Shown here piece by piece: positions 8,219 through 16,899 of a stretch of 35,914 nt of DNA; the stretch's first letter is position 1; every line of letters starts with the position of its first letter. The stretch is from Candidatus Bathyarchaeota archaeon (GTDB lineage Archaea; Thermoproteota; Bathyarchaeia; Bathyarchaeales; Bathycorpusculaceae): positions 1-35,914 of the forward strand of contig JAOUPS010000009.1 of assembly GCA_029879735.1 (NCBI GenBank), in the 5' to 3' direction. The notes beneath the pieces are model-generated. The model saw only the letters and a program-made list of their open reading frames with translations, ran no database searches and was not told where the DNA came from. The translations under genes and the position numbers were made by a program.

Positions 8219-8393
8219 AAAACTACCAGACAAATAAAATCCAAAAGAAATCTGTTTAACACGACAAATTAGTTAACAGTATCCGATCCTCAAAGAATTG
8301 TTGACGCGCGCGACTTCTTAGCCAAAACATAATAAATTGGGAACTAGAGTTTCTTTGTTGTAGGTGTAAGAACTGGTAAAGTTAAACACTTCA

Positions 8394-9713
8394 TTGACCT
8401 TTTACGGTGGAGTAAACGAGATCGGCGGAAACAAAATTCTGCTCCAAGACAAAAGCACAAAAATCTTCCTAGATTTTGGCATGTCCTTTGCCTTGAAAAA
8501 GCAGTTTTATTCGCCGCCGTTCCTTTCGCCAAGGAGCAAAAAAAGTCTACAAGAGCTTGAAATCTTGCCAAAACTTGAAGGTGTCTACATCGATGAGAAA
8601 ACTCCGGAAGTTGATGCGGTTTTTCTTTCCCACGCACATATGGACCACTCAGCCTACATATCCTTCTTGAACCGCGAAATCCCGGTACACTGCGGAGAAA
8701 CGACAAAAATTATCCTGCAAGCATTAAGTGAAATACGCAGAGCCGATTTAGAGTTTAATGTTGAAGGCATAAAGTTTAAGTCGTTCAGGACAGGAAAGAC
8801 AATCGCTACAGACGGTTTGGAAATTGATCCCATTCATGTTGATCACTCTGTTCCAGGAGCCTACGGCTTCATAATTCACACTTCTAACGGGGCTGTTGTT
8901 TACACTGGAGACTTTAGGGGCCACGGAACGAAGCCCGAGATGACATCCGATTTTGTTGAAAAGGCAAAAGAAGCAAGACCTGTGGCGGTTATCACCGAAG
9001 CCACAAACATGACTGGCGCATCAGTCTCTTCCGAAGAGGAAGTCAAAAACAAGTTAAATGACATTGTAAAGCAAACAAGCGGTTTGGTGGTTGCTGATTT
9101 TGCTTACGCGGACGTTGATAGGTTGAACTCCTTTTATCGAACAGCCAAGAAGAACGGGCGTTGCCTAGCTATTTCACTTAAACAAGCCTACATGTTGAAC
9201 GCATTACGTGAAGACAAGCATCTAAAGATTCCAAACTTGAATGGTGAAAGCATTTTGATATTTCGAAAGTCGAAGAAAACGTATCGCAAATGGGAGAAAC
9301 AAATCATGGAGGAATACCGAGACAAGATAGTTGATGTGTTCGAAGTTTCGAAGCAGCAGTGCAAAGTGGTTTTAGCCATGTCCTTTTACGATTTAGAAGA
9401 GCTTGTAGAGATCAATCCAAGACCAGGCAGCTGTTATATTTTATCTGCTTCCGAACCGTTCAATGAGGAAATGGAGATCGACTTTGAAAGGCTTGTTAAC
9501 TGGCTTAGACACTATGGCTTACCGCAGTATCATGTACATGTTTCCGGACACATAATGCCACTTCACCTGAAAAATATTCTTAAGGAAATCAACGCAGATA
9601 AGATCTTTCCAATCCATACAGAAAATGCGGATTTATTCGCCAAGTTCATAGATGACTTGAAAAGCAAAACAGTGCTCGTTGAGAAAGGCAGGAAATATAA
9701 TGTTCAATCATAG
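8394..9713 (+). CDS. RNase J-like metallo-beta-lactamase-fold hydrolase
   Basis: The protein has about 439 residues. The dinuclear zinc motif HAHMDH lies at 80-85. Further ligand segments are HVDHSVPGAYG, GDFRGHG and the late VSGHIMP plus IHTEN, matching the beta-CASP/RNase J group of RNA nucleases. The family N-terminus normally begins just before FYGGVNEIGGNK. The annotated TTG at 8394 lacks a ribosome binding site, and a non-standard CTG at 8373 in the same frame is possible, so the start is uncertain. Expected role is 5'-3' exonuclease or endonuclease action in RNA decay. DNA or other hydrolase activity cannot be excluded. Confidence 0.8.
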   Translation: MTFYGGVNEIGGNKILLQDKSTKIFLDFGMSFALKKQFYSPPFLSPRSKKSLQELEILPKLEGVYIDEKTPEVDAVFLSHAHMDHSAYISFLNREIPVHCGETTKIILQALSEIRRADLEFNVEGIKFKSFRTGKTIATDGLEIDPIHVDHSVPGAYGFIIHTSNGAVVYTGDFRGHGTKPEMTSDFVEKAKEARPVAVITEATNMTGASVSSEEEVKNKLNDIVKQTSGLVVADFAYADVDRLNSFYRTAKKNGRCLAISLKQAYMLNALREDKHLKIPNLNGESILIFRKSKKTYRKWEKQIMEEYRDKIVDVFEVSKQQCKVVLAMSFYDLEELVEINPRPGSCYILSASEPFNEEMEIDFERLVNWLRHYGLPQYHVHVSGHIMPLHLKNILKEINADKIFPIHTENADLFAKFIDDLKSKTVLVEKGRKYNVQS

Positions 9714-9804
9714 CCTATGCCTAGATTTTATATGAAGAACTAGTTCGAGTGCTCTAATTTTAAAGCTTCCGATATGTCAAGTTTTGAAAGTATAACCGTA
9801 AATC

Positions 9805-9829
9805 AGAAAGCCTAATCATTAGGTTTTCT
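9805..9829 (+). terminator. 11-bp stem hairpin after the RNase J-like gene
   Basis: AGAAAGCCTAA, loop TCA, TTAGGTTTTCT form an 11-bp stem with one G-T wobble and a 3-nt loop. It lies 92 nt after the RNase J-like stop and before the next plus-strand gene. There is no T-run after it, so it may be a processing or regulatory hairpin rather than a terminator. Confidence 0.35.
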
Positions 9830-9890
9830 CGTGTGCGGAGATTCATAACCTATAAGTGAAGGTATTGACTCTTGATATTCACGACAGAAA

Positions 9891-10130
9891 ATGAAGACTA
9901 CAACAACGCGTGACCGCCGAATACGAGTGTTGTTCCATAGCCTAGGATTAAGCTGTCTGGGCGGAGCCATATTCCTCCAAATCCTAGTCTTCACAGACAT
10001 ACTCCAACACGGATACTTCATGGCGGTGGAAAACAATCCGGCAGTCCTAACATTCGAAATAGTTCTTACAGCCTTCGCCCTTATTTACTTCACATACATA
10101 TATCGACGCTTCATCCGCTCAATCAAATAG
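9891..10130 (+). CDS. Small two-helix membrane protein
   Basis: This 79-residue protein has a basic N-terminus (MKTTTTRDRRIR), a hydrophobic helix at about residues 17-36 and a second at about 53-70, ending in the basic tail YRRFIRSIK. The charge pattern places both ends in the cytoplasm by the positive-inside rule. No family is recognised. It stands alone between a hairpin and the promoter of the next gene. Confidence 0.55.
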   Translation: MKTTTTRDRRIRVLFHSLGLSCLGGAIFLQILVFTDILQHGYFMAVENNPAVLTFEIVLTAFALIYFTYIYRRFIRSIK

Positions 10131-10202
10131 CCGTCTTAAGCATTAAAATTTAAAAAACTCTCTTAGAAAGTCGTTAAATAGCAAAAGAGGAATAGAAAAT
10201 CG

Positions 10203-10211
10203 TTTTAAATA
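10203..10211 (+). promoter_or_regulatory. TATA-like promoter element
   Basis: TTTTAAATA lies about 40 nt before the GTG at 10248. This is consistent with transcription starting near 10235 for the secreted coiled-coil protein. Confidence 0.35.
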
Positions 10212-10247
10212 AGTTTCCATAAGACTCAACCAACAATTCTAGATTAA

Positions 10248-10976
10248 GTGGTGAAAGCTTTGAAAATGTTGAAAACCCTAATATTAGTCATGCTTATGTT
10301 GATTGCAGCAACAATGACACATGACGCAAATGCAAACTCGTCAGACCCCATCCACACCTACAACTATACTCCTATCCCAAATGACCTTACAGTAGAGATT
10401 AAAAATCCCTCAGGGACTTATCCCAACCAAACTATAAACGTAAACATAACCATTAAAGCGCTAGTTAATTTGACAATTAACCATGTGGCAATCGAACTGT
10501 ATACCTTTAACGACTCAAAATTTAATGAGGTCATATATGTTGAGAAAGAAAGTCAAGTGCCCCTTTCCTGTGGTAAGTCGTTGAATAAAACCTCTAATTT
10601 TACAATTCACGAGCAAGCTTCTAACATTGTATATGGAAAACTGATCTTAGAGTGGACAAAAAAAGGAACTGAGGGATGGACAACTATTGGAAAGAAGCCA
10701 ACTTTTATCATGACATATCTAAAGAATTCAGAGCTTGAAAAGCTTAGAAGCAGAGTTCCAGAATTGGAGAAGGAAAATATCGAATTGAAAGGAAACGTCA
10801 CCGATCTCAACAATACTTTAACGGATCTTCTCAACAACTTGACAAATGCGAAGAATCGTTATGAAGGAGAGTTAAGCGGCACAAGAAGTGTGATAACTAT
10901 TCTGGCAATAATCACGGTATTCTTCGTAGCAACAACCGCATACTTATTCATACGGAAGCCAAAGCAATACTGGTGA
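10248..10976 (+). CDS. Secreted, C-terminally anchored coiled-coil protein
   Basis: The 242-residue product has an N-terminal signal peptide (basic start, then LILVMLMLIAATM, cleavage after about DANA). A ~120-residue extracytoplasmic beta-type domain with many N-x-S/T glycosylation sites follows (for example NVNIT, NLTIN, NKTSNFT). Next is a coiled coil (about 160-205: LEKLRSRVPELEKENIELK and heptads with NNTLTDLLNNLT), and finally a transmembrane helix near 215-235 with the basic tail IRKPKQYW. It probably stands on the outer face of the cell membrane, perhaps reaching to an S-layer. No enzymatic motif is seen. The ATG at 10266 is an alternative start. Confidence 0.65.
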   Translation: MVKALKMLKTLILVMLMLIAATMTHDANANSSDPIHTYNYTPIPNDLTVEIKNPSGTYPNQTINVNITIKALVNLTINHVAIELYTFNDSKFNEVIYVEKESQVPLSCGKSLNKTSNFTIHEQASNIVYGKLILEWTKKGTEGWTTIGKKPTFIMTYLKNSELEKLRSRVPELEKENIELKGNVTDLNNTLTDLLNNLTNAKNRYEGELSGTRSVITILAIITVFFVATTAYLFIRKPKQYW

Positions 10977-11044
10977 AAACGACTTACCCTTTTCTTTCCT
11001 GTTTAGATGTTCAATCGATCTCACCAAGTTTCGAAATGCCTGGA

Positions 11045-12328
11045 TCATTTCTTGTGCAACTTTTGAGCTGCGATGAATGTTAAGCCTCGCTCTGTGAGAG
11101 CTCTGGCTGTTCTGTTCACCGAATCGTGTTTGTCGAGATAATTGATCAGAAGCTTTGACACCAGTCCTTTTTCAATTATGTCTTTTTTAGGAGTGAAGTA
11201 ATCTAAGATGTCGGACGGATGTTTCCTGGTTTTGTCAACTTCAGGTATTCCGCCCTCGTGTTTTGCGCTGATATTTTTTACGTGGTCGGCGATTTCTAGA
11301 AGTTCGTCGAGTCTGTCGTATGGTTGTCTGACGATGCTCTTGTAGGTTTCTACGATGTGGTGTTCGATGCGGGTGATGTCCTCGAAGTCGAAGGTTTTTC
11401 GTGTGTATGCTGTCAGCTCAATCGTCTCATTGTTGACGGAGTTTGAGAGGTTAAACCCTATAAGAGGTGTCGTGCCATCGTCTCGGCTGAAGAGTTTGGC
11501 AGCCATAAGCGTCCAGAAGCACGCATAAGGATTATCATTACCTAAGTATACCGAAATCTTGAATTCCACGTCAATCCCAAGCCTGTGCAGCCAATACCCA
11601 AGCATCACAGTGCCCGTGTTTACATTCAACACTTGTCGGATGCCATATTCAGTGTAATAATGAAGGAATTCGTCAACCCATTTTAAGGCGTATTCGTTTG
11701 GCACTCCAACACCGCCGAAATACCCCGTGATCGTTTCCGGTCCTCCTAAATGAACGTTGATGGGCTGGCCATCGGGCCCCGGCATTGTTCCTTTCGTATC
11801 TAATGTTTCTACGTAGGAAGCTCCTATAATTTGCATTGCTGCTGCAAACGCGAGTGGTTCATCATCCTCAACCTGCTCTTTCATGGAGCGGACGCGAATG
11901 TAACGGGCGGGCATAAGGTCTTGCTGGCCAATCGCCTTTTTTGCCTCCGCTATGAACCATGAGAAAAAGTTACAAGCACTAATCTCCAAGGTTACAGCGA
12001 AGGACTCGTTAAACTTCTTGGAATCGGGTTTTTCTCCTAAAATTTTTCTGCGATATTCTGGAACATCGATGAAGGCTCCTTTATCCCGCTGTTCAATAAG
12101 CCACTCAAGATCCTTCACATAAGGCGAATCTTTCGTTCTAAGTCGAGCATTGAGGTTCTCGAGCTTACTGGCTTCTCTGGCTTTGCGGTTAATCTCGTCA
12201 ACACCACCATGTTTCTCGACAATTCTCAACAAACCGTTTACGAGGGGGTTATCTTCCCTCATAAGAAAATCGTTGATTTCTCTCAGTTTTTCATCCTTTA
12301 TTCTCAATCTTTCCTTAATGTTATTCAA
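11045..12328 (-). CDS. Conserved-looking protein of unknown function (427 aa)
   Basis: The frame is open from 12343, but a GGAGG at 12337-12341 sits 8 nt before the TTG at 12328, which makes that the likely start (MNNIKERLRIKDEK). The N-terminal ~100 residues are charged and helical. The central part (HLGGPETITGYFGGVGVPNEYALKWVDEFL split by glycines, then VNTGTVMLGYWLHRLGIDVEF and LGNDNPYACFWTLMAAKL) looks like an alpha/beta enzyme core with substrate-binding glycine loops. The C-terminus is helical (TARALTERGLTFIAAQKL). No signal peptide or membrane segment is seen. I do not recognise the family. Confidence 0.6.
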   Translation of the reverse strand: MNNIKERLRIKDEKLREINDFLMREDNPLVNGLLRIVEKHGGVDEINRKAREASKLENLNARLRTKDSPYVKDLEWLIEQRDKGAFIDVPEYRRKILGEKPDSKKFNESFAVTLEISACNFFSWFIAEAKKAIGQQDLMPARYIRVRSMKEQVEDDEPLAFAAAMQIIGASYVETLDTKGTMPGPDGQPINVHLGGPETITGYFGGVGVPNEYALKWVDEFLHYYTEYGIRQVLNVNTGTVMLGYWLHRLGIDVEFKISVYLGNDNPYACFWTLMAAKLFSRDDGTTPLIGFNLSNSVNNETIELTAYTRKTFDFEDITRIEHHIVETYKSIVRQPYDRLDELLEIADHVKNISAKHEGGIPEVDKTRKHPSDILDYFTPKKDIIEKGLVSKLLINYLDKHDSVNRTARALTERGLTFIAAQKLHKK

Positions 12329-12531
12329 GGAATAATCCTCCAAACATCGTTGTTTTTATTCGGGTTTTTGGCAATTTAAGCGTTTTCAGGTTTTTATGTT
12401 ACTTCACATCTTGGCAATTGTAATTATTCAGAACCACTATCCCTAAACCGCTTAGAGAACTGATACAGCCACTGTGAATGCATGGCTGAGGCTAACCTTG
12501 CTGCATTGGTAAATTAGAAAAAAGAGGAAAG

Positions 12532-14412
12532 TCAGTTTCGTCGTTTCTTTTTGCGATTAACATAGACAACAAAGATAGTGGATACCGTTACAGACGAAGC
12601 CCATCCAATCCATGGAGCAAGCAGTTGAAACTTGTCTATTGGAACCCAGACGCCGCCAACTGGCGCTTTGATAAGACCCACGTCCCAAGAGGGATCGTTC
12701 TCACCCGCTTGAAGGTTAATTACCATTGTCCGTCCTGTGGAGGGGTCTACGTCGCTGTCAACAGCATCATCAGCACCTTCGTCTCGGAGCGTGAACACAT
12801 AGCCACTTGGAAGAGTAAACACTAGGTAATAGTCTCCAGGATCCAAGTCAGTGAAGCTGTAATAGCCGCTTCCATCGGTGGTCGTGAAACCCACGAAAGT
12901 GCCATCAGACCGGTATAGGCTTGCAGTTACACCGGAAACTCCAGGCTCTAACGGATCCTGAACACCGTTGCGATTAAGATCCTCCCAAACAAAGTTACCC
13001 AGAGAAGCCTTCCCAGGCGGCGCGCGCGCATTGGTGAAGGTTATGGTGATATTCTCACCCAGATCAACATAGATGGTTGCAGTGCGAGTGCCTGTGTCTC
13101 CACTCGTGTAATCATCGTCTCCGGTGATACCGATGCTTGTTAGAGTCCACCAAGTCTCAGGTCCCTCAACAACTGTATACATGCCAGGAGCCACGTTGAG
13201 GAAGACCTCAGTGTTGGACAAGGTAGGGTCAGCGTCATCATCCAAAGAGAATGGTGCGCCAAGACCAGTCGTATAGCTGAAGTCCTCAGGATCATCCGGA
13301 ACAGCATCCTTAACCACAGTGAGCTTGGCAGGCGGGATGAGGATGTCTGCGCCCATGATCTGATTGTCCTGCGAACCCAGTGAGTGGTCATCCAGATCGA
13401 ACAGCTTGAAGTGGTAAGGTCCACCGGCGATCTGGCTCGAGCCCAAACCCACGCCCCAAGCGATCGGGTTAACGGCCGGATTCCCGGAGATGGCGAGGTG
13501 CCCAGCCAGTTCGATCAGTATCTGATCCGACGCGGATGTCCACGTGAGTGTGTAATGGATGAACGAGTCGCCTGTGTCACCACCGTTTGCGACATCATGA
13601 TACATAGCAGTGAACGATGCTGAGGCGATTGGTTGGTTGCCGCAGATCCTGATCTGGCGGTTTCCCCACGCTGCTTCGTACGCGTCGATTCTGTCCTGCG
13701 TTGAACCATCCTTACTAACGAAAGGGTCATCCGGGACGTCTACATATATCTCATATGGCGCTGTCTTAGAATGTAGGGCTTGACACATAGCAGCAGTTGC
13801 CTTCGGGCCTATATCATCTCCCCACGGAGTGTAGCCCAATGGTGGGTCGTTTCCCTGGTTCCAACCTGTCAACCAATCGTACGCATGTGTGCCGCCCTTT
13901 GTCGCCTCATGGGATAAAGTCAAAGTATGCACGTCAAAGGAAGTAGATGCGACATCGACGAAAATCATCCTTTGAGGTACGGACATACTTTCATAGTACG
14001 TTGATTTACCACTCTGCAATATTGAATAAATCCACAGATCCAAATCGTTCGCATACTGCCTGAAGTCCACAGAGTCTGTAAATGTCGTGGTTGCTGAGTT
14101 GACGCCATCAGTGGCTGCTACAGTGTATGTTCCAGCTATTCCGTTCATCACGTAATAGTAGGTGAATCCTCCGAAAGTGTCCGACATGGTCGAACCAGTG
14201 TCAACAATACTGTCAGGTCTGGTTATGGCTATGTCTATGTTGGTGTTGGGGTTAAACCCTGAACCATAGATCGTGACAGCTTCCCAAGGCGCATAATCAG
14301 GCTTATCTGTCCATACTACGGCTGTCGCGTATACGTCACATGACATTAACGCTAACGATACAAACCCAGTCAGCAACAGGAAAAATACAAGAAGCAACTT
14401 ATGCTTGTTCAC
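12532..14412 (-). CDS. Large surface protein with IPT-like and SdrD B-like domains
   Basis: The product has 626 residues. A signal peptide (residues 1-29) precedes a short beta domain with IYGSGFNPNTNIDIAI, which resembles an IPT/TIG or archaeal surface repeat. A ~280-residue region of unclear fold follows, then a prealbumin-like stretch (KDAVPDDPEDFSYTT...). Next is an SdrD B-like carboxypeptidase-regulatory-type beta-sandwich (GNFVWEDLNRNGVQDPLEPG...YYSFTDLDPGDYYL). A transmembrane helix near 602-619 and a VNRKKKRRN tail anchor it outside the cell. Acidic D/N-rich loops suggest Ca2+ binding. Codon use is more GC-rich than in its neighbours, so the gene may have been acquired by transfer. 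It is probably an adhesin or surface-layer component. Confidence 0.75.
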   Translation of the reverse strand: MNKHKLLLVFFLLLTGFVSLALMSCDVYATAVVWTDKPDYAPWEAVTIYGSGFNPNTNIDIAITRPDSIVDTGSTMSDTFGGFTYYYVMNGIAGTYTVAATDGVNSATTTFTDSVDFRQYANDLDLWIYSILQSGKSTYYESMSVPQRMIFVDVASTSFDVHTLTLSHEATKGGTHAYDWLTGWNQGNDPPLGYTPWGDDIGPKATAAMCQALHSKTAPYEIYVDVPDDPFVSKDGSTQDRIDAYEAAWGNRQIRICGNQPIASASFTAMYHDVANGGDTGDSFIHYTLTWTSASDQILIELAGHLAISGNPAVNPIAWGVGLGSSQIAGGPYHFKLFDLDDHSLGSQDNQIMGADILIPPAKLTVVKDAVPDDPEDFSYTTGLGAPFSLDDDADPTLSNTEVFLNVAPGMYTVVEGPETWWTLTSIGITGDDDYTSGDTGTRTATIYVDLGENITITFTNARAPPGKASLGNFVWEDLNRNGVQDPLEPGVSGVTASLYRSDGTFVGFTTTDGSGYYSFTDLDPGDYYLVFTLPSGYVFTLRDEGADDAVDSDVDPSTGRTMVINLQAGENDPSWDVGLIKAPVGGVWVPIDKFQLLAPWIGWASSVTVSTIFVVYVNRKKKRRN

Positions 14413-14623
14413 CCTACGCTTTTCTCCTTTCTCCTCAGGTTAAGCTATATAACTTCAAAAATAAGTATTGTGGAAGCTAGTTCTATTGATGAGACCAGCT
14501 TAACGCTAGTGGCAGCATTATTTGCAAACATTTTTCGTGCCGAGCGTGCATGTTCTATTTAATATCTACTTCAAAGCTTAAATTGTATAATAGTATGATT
14601 AAATAAAAAAGTGGAGATGAATC

Positions 14624-16102
14624 ATGTTTAAGCCTGAGGGAATTTTGCCAGCTTTGGTTACGCCTTTCACGGATGATGGAAAGGCTGTTGATGACAAAAG
14701 ACTGCGCGCTTTGGTTAGTCAATGCATCGAATTGGGTGTTCACGGTGTTGTTCCTTGTGGCACAACTGGCGAATTCGTGAACTTAACAATAGAAGAGAAA
14801 AAACGCGTAATCGACATTGTTATAGACGAGGTTGACGGCAAGGTTTCAGTACTCGCTGGAACTGGGGCAAGCGGAACAGACCAAGCTTTAGAGATGACGA
14901 AATACGCTAAGGACGCAGGGGCAGATGCGGCCCTAATAGTTACACCGTTCTACTTGAAGCCTACAAACCGGGGCATATACCAGCACTACTTCACCATTGC
15001 AAGCGAGGTTGACCTGCCAATAATTCTATATAATATTCCACAATGCACCGGTGTGCAACTGTCGTGGCAGATGGTTGAAGACCTAGCTCAAATCCCAAAC
15101 ATTGTAGGCTTGAAGGACAGCAGCGGACAGTTAGGATACATACTGGTTGTGCTGGAAAAAGTCAGAGACAAAATCAATGTCATGTGTGGACACGACGAGG
15201 TCGTTGTTGCAGCATTAGCCGCCGGATGCTCAGGAGCGATCCTCGCAAGCGCCAACGTGATACCAGATGTGTGGGTTCAAATCTACGATCATGTGAAAAA
15301 TGGAGAACTGCGAGAAGCCCGTGAACTCCAGTATAAAATACAGAAAATGGCGCGGATCATCGCTGGAAGCGGAGCCGTAGGCACAAAAGCGGCCTTAAAC
15401 ATGATGAAGATCAAGGTTGGACCAGTTAGAAAGCCATTGAGCGTGGGTGGAGAACTAACCTACGAGGCGAGGGAAGAGCTGCGAATCGAATTGGAGAAGA
15501 TAGGAAAGATAAAGCCAAAATCCATAACCGTTGAGATAAGCGAAAAACCATTAGAAGAACGCTTCAGAGCCATAAACATAACACCAGAAATCATACGAGA
15601 CTTCAAACTGCGAGTAGGTGAAGCCTTAGCAGGACAAGGCGCAGAAGTAGCTCACATAGATCTCCTCATCGGAAAGAAAGACGGTCCGTTAGGCGAGGCC
15701 TTCGCAAACGCTAAATCCGCACCCGCACCTGGACATGAACCGTTACTAGCAATCTTAGAGCCCAACCTTGCAGTGAAGCCAGTAACCTTGATAGTTCCAA
15801 CAGTTACTATTAGGAGTATGCGTCAGGCAAGCATGGTCTATGGTCCAGCACAAACAGCGGTAGCGAAGGCAGTAATCGACAGCGTTGCGGATGGAATAAT
15901 CCCGAAAGAAGCTGCTGAAGAGCTGATAATAATTGCGAACGTGTTCGTTCATCCAACAGCCGTCGACAGACAGCGGGTGTACATAAACAATTACAAGGCC
16001 ATGCGCCACGCCATACGCAAGGCAATAGAGGGAAGACCAACGATAGACGAGTTAATAGAAAATAAGGACAGATCAAAACATCCCTTCAAGTACACACCCT
16101 AG
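14624..16102 (+). CDS. DapA-family pyruvate aldolase fused to formaldehyde-activating enzyme (Fae)
   Basis: This is a 492-residue fusion. Residues 1-295 are a class I (beta/alpha)8 DapA/NanA-family lyase with GTTGE (46-50), proton-relay Tyr110 and Tyr136, and Schiff-base Lys164 in GLKDSSG. At the YNVPxRTG motif it reads YNIPQCTG, so the arginine that binds aspartate semialdehyde in dihydrodipicolinate synthase is Cys141. A different aldehyde or keto-acid is therefore likely. Residues ~327-492 are a full-length Fae domain (VGEALAGQGAEVAHIDLLIG; His344 aligns with the catalytic His of Methylorubrum Fae; YGPAQ 406-410; final HPF). Fae condenses formaldehyde with tetrahydromethanopterin. The ATG has a GGAGATGA ribosome site. 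A TrmI gene follows 10 nt later. Confidence 0.9.
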   Translation: MFKPEGILPALVTPFTDDGKAVDDKRLRALVSQCIELGVHGVVPCGTTGEFVNLTIEEKKRVIDIVIDEVDGKVSVLAGTGASGTDQALEMTKYAKDAGADAALIVTPFYLKPTNRGIYQHYFTIASEVDLPIILYNIPQCTGVQLSWQMVEDLAQIPNIVGLKDSSGQLGYILVVLEKVRDKINVMCGHDEVVVAALAAGCSGAILASANVIPDVWVQIYDHVKNGELREARELQYKIQKMARIIAGSGAVGTKAALNMMKIKVGPVRKPLSVGGELTYEAREELRIELEKIGKIKPKSITVEISEKPLEERFRAINITPEIIRDFKLRVGEALAGQGAEVAHIDLLIGKKDGPLGEAFANAKSAPAPGHEPLLAILEPNLAVKPVTLIVPTVTIRSMRQASMVYGPAQTAVAKAVIDSVADGIIPKEAAEELIIIANVFVHPTAVDRQRVYINNYKAMRHAIRKAIEGRPTIDELIENKDRSKHPFKYTP

Positions 16103-16112
16103 TGATTGAGAT

Positions 16113-16898
16113 TTGGTAACTCAAAAAATCAGGAAAGACGACTACGTACTTCTTTATCTAAGCCAGCGGAAAACATACATGGTTAAAGTTGAAAAGGGCA
16201 AAACTTTCCACACACACAAGGGCTTCATAAAATTCGACGACTTGATCGGAAAAGAATACGGCTCCAGAGTCCTAAGCAGCTTAGGCGTGGAATTTGTGGC
16301 GTTGAAACCCTTGCTGCGCGATTATATAATGAAGTCTGTACGGAAAACCCAGATAACCTACCCAAAAGACACAGCCCTAATAGTTATGTTCAGCGGAATA
16401 GGCCCTGGAAGCCGAGTTGTGGAAGCTGGAACGGGCACAGGCGCGCTCACCACAGCCCTAGCCCATTACGTTAAGCCGCATGGCAAGGTCTACAGCTACG
16501 AAATCAGAGAGGAGTTCCTTAAAACTGCAAAGAAAAACCTGAAGCGCGCAGGCTTGATCGACCTTGTAGAACTGAAGAATAAGGACGTAACAGCTGGCAT
16601 AGACGAAATTGACGTTGACACGATCATACTGGATCTGGCAACTCCATGGCTAGTCGTTCCCCACGCTTATACTGCCCTGAGGCCTTGCGGAACCTTAGTC
16701 TCCTTCAGTCCAACAATAGATCAGGTTGTAAAAACGGTTGAAGCATTAAAAGAAAGCAGCTTCGTGGATATCAAAACAGTTGAATGCCTAATGCGTAGAA
16801 TGCAAACCGAAAGAGGAAAAACCAGACCCCAAACTTTGATGACTGGGCATACAGGCTATATAACATTTGCACGAAAGGCAATGAAGCCTGAAGCCTGA
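16113..16898 (+). CDS. trmI: tRNA (adenine-N1)-methyltransferase, TrmI family
   Basis: The protein has 261 residues. An N-terminal small beta domain with the family landmark HTHKGFI (33-39) is followed by the linker QITYPKDTALI and a Rossmann methyltransferase. SAM-binding motif I is VVEAGTGTGALT (102-113), with acidic residue in YSYEIREEF and a motif IV-like LDLATPW. Archaeal TrmI methylates A57/A58 in the T-loop of tRNAs as a homotetramer. The start is TTG at 16113, 10 nt after the DapA-Fae stop, so the two genes probably share a transcript. Confidence 0.88.
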   Translation: MVTQKIRKDDYVLLYLSQRKTYMVKVEKGKTFHTHKGFIKFDDLIGKEYGSRVLSSLGVEFVALKPLLRDYIMKSVRKTQITYPKDTALIVMFSGIGPGSRVVEAGTGTGALTTALAHYVKPHGKVYSYEIREEFLKTAKKNLKRAGLIDLVELKNKDVTAGIDEIDVDTIILDLATPWLVVPHAYTALRPCGTLVSFSPTIDQVVKTVEALKESSFVDIKTVECLMRRMQTERGKTRPQTLMTGHTGYITFARKAMKPEA

Positions 16899-16899
16899 C

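Larger units (their letters stand above)
7671..8284. repeat. 18-nt direct repeat pair flanking dCMP deaminase
   Basis: aattRgttaacagtatcc occurs at 7671-7688 and again at 8267-8284 with one mismatch (G versus A). The copies lie in the same orientation on either side of the dCMP deaminase gene. Each is upstream of a plus-strand gene: dCMP deaminase, and the RNase J-like gene. Confidence 0.6.

Noticed and set aside
13140-13730. Several 60-94 codon frames inside the surface-protein gene on both strands
   Set aside because: They are shadows of the GC-richer long gene; no starts or family features.
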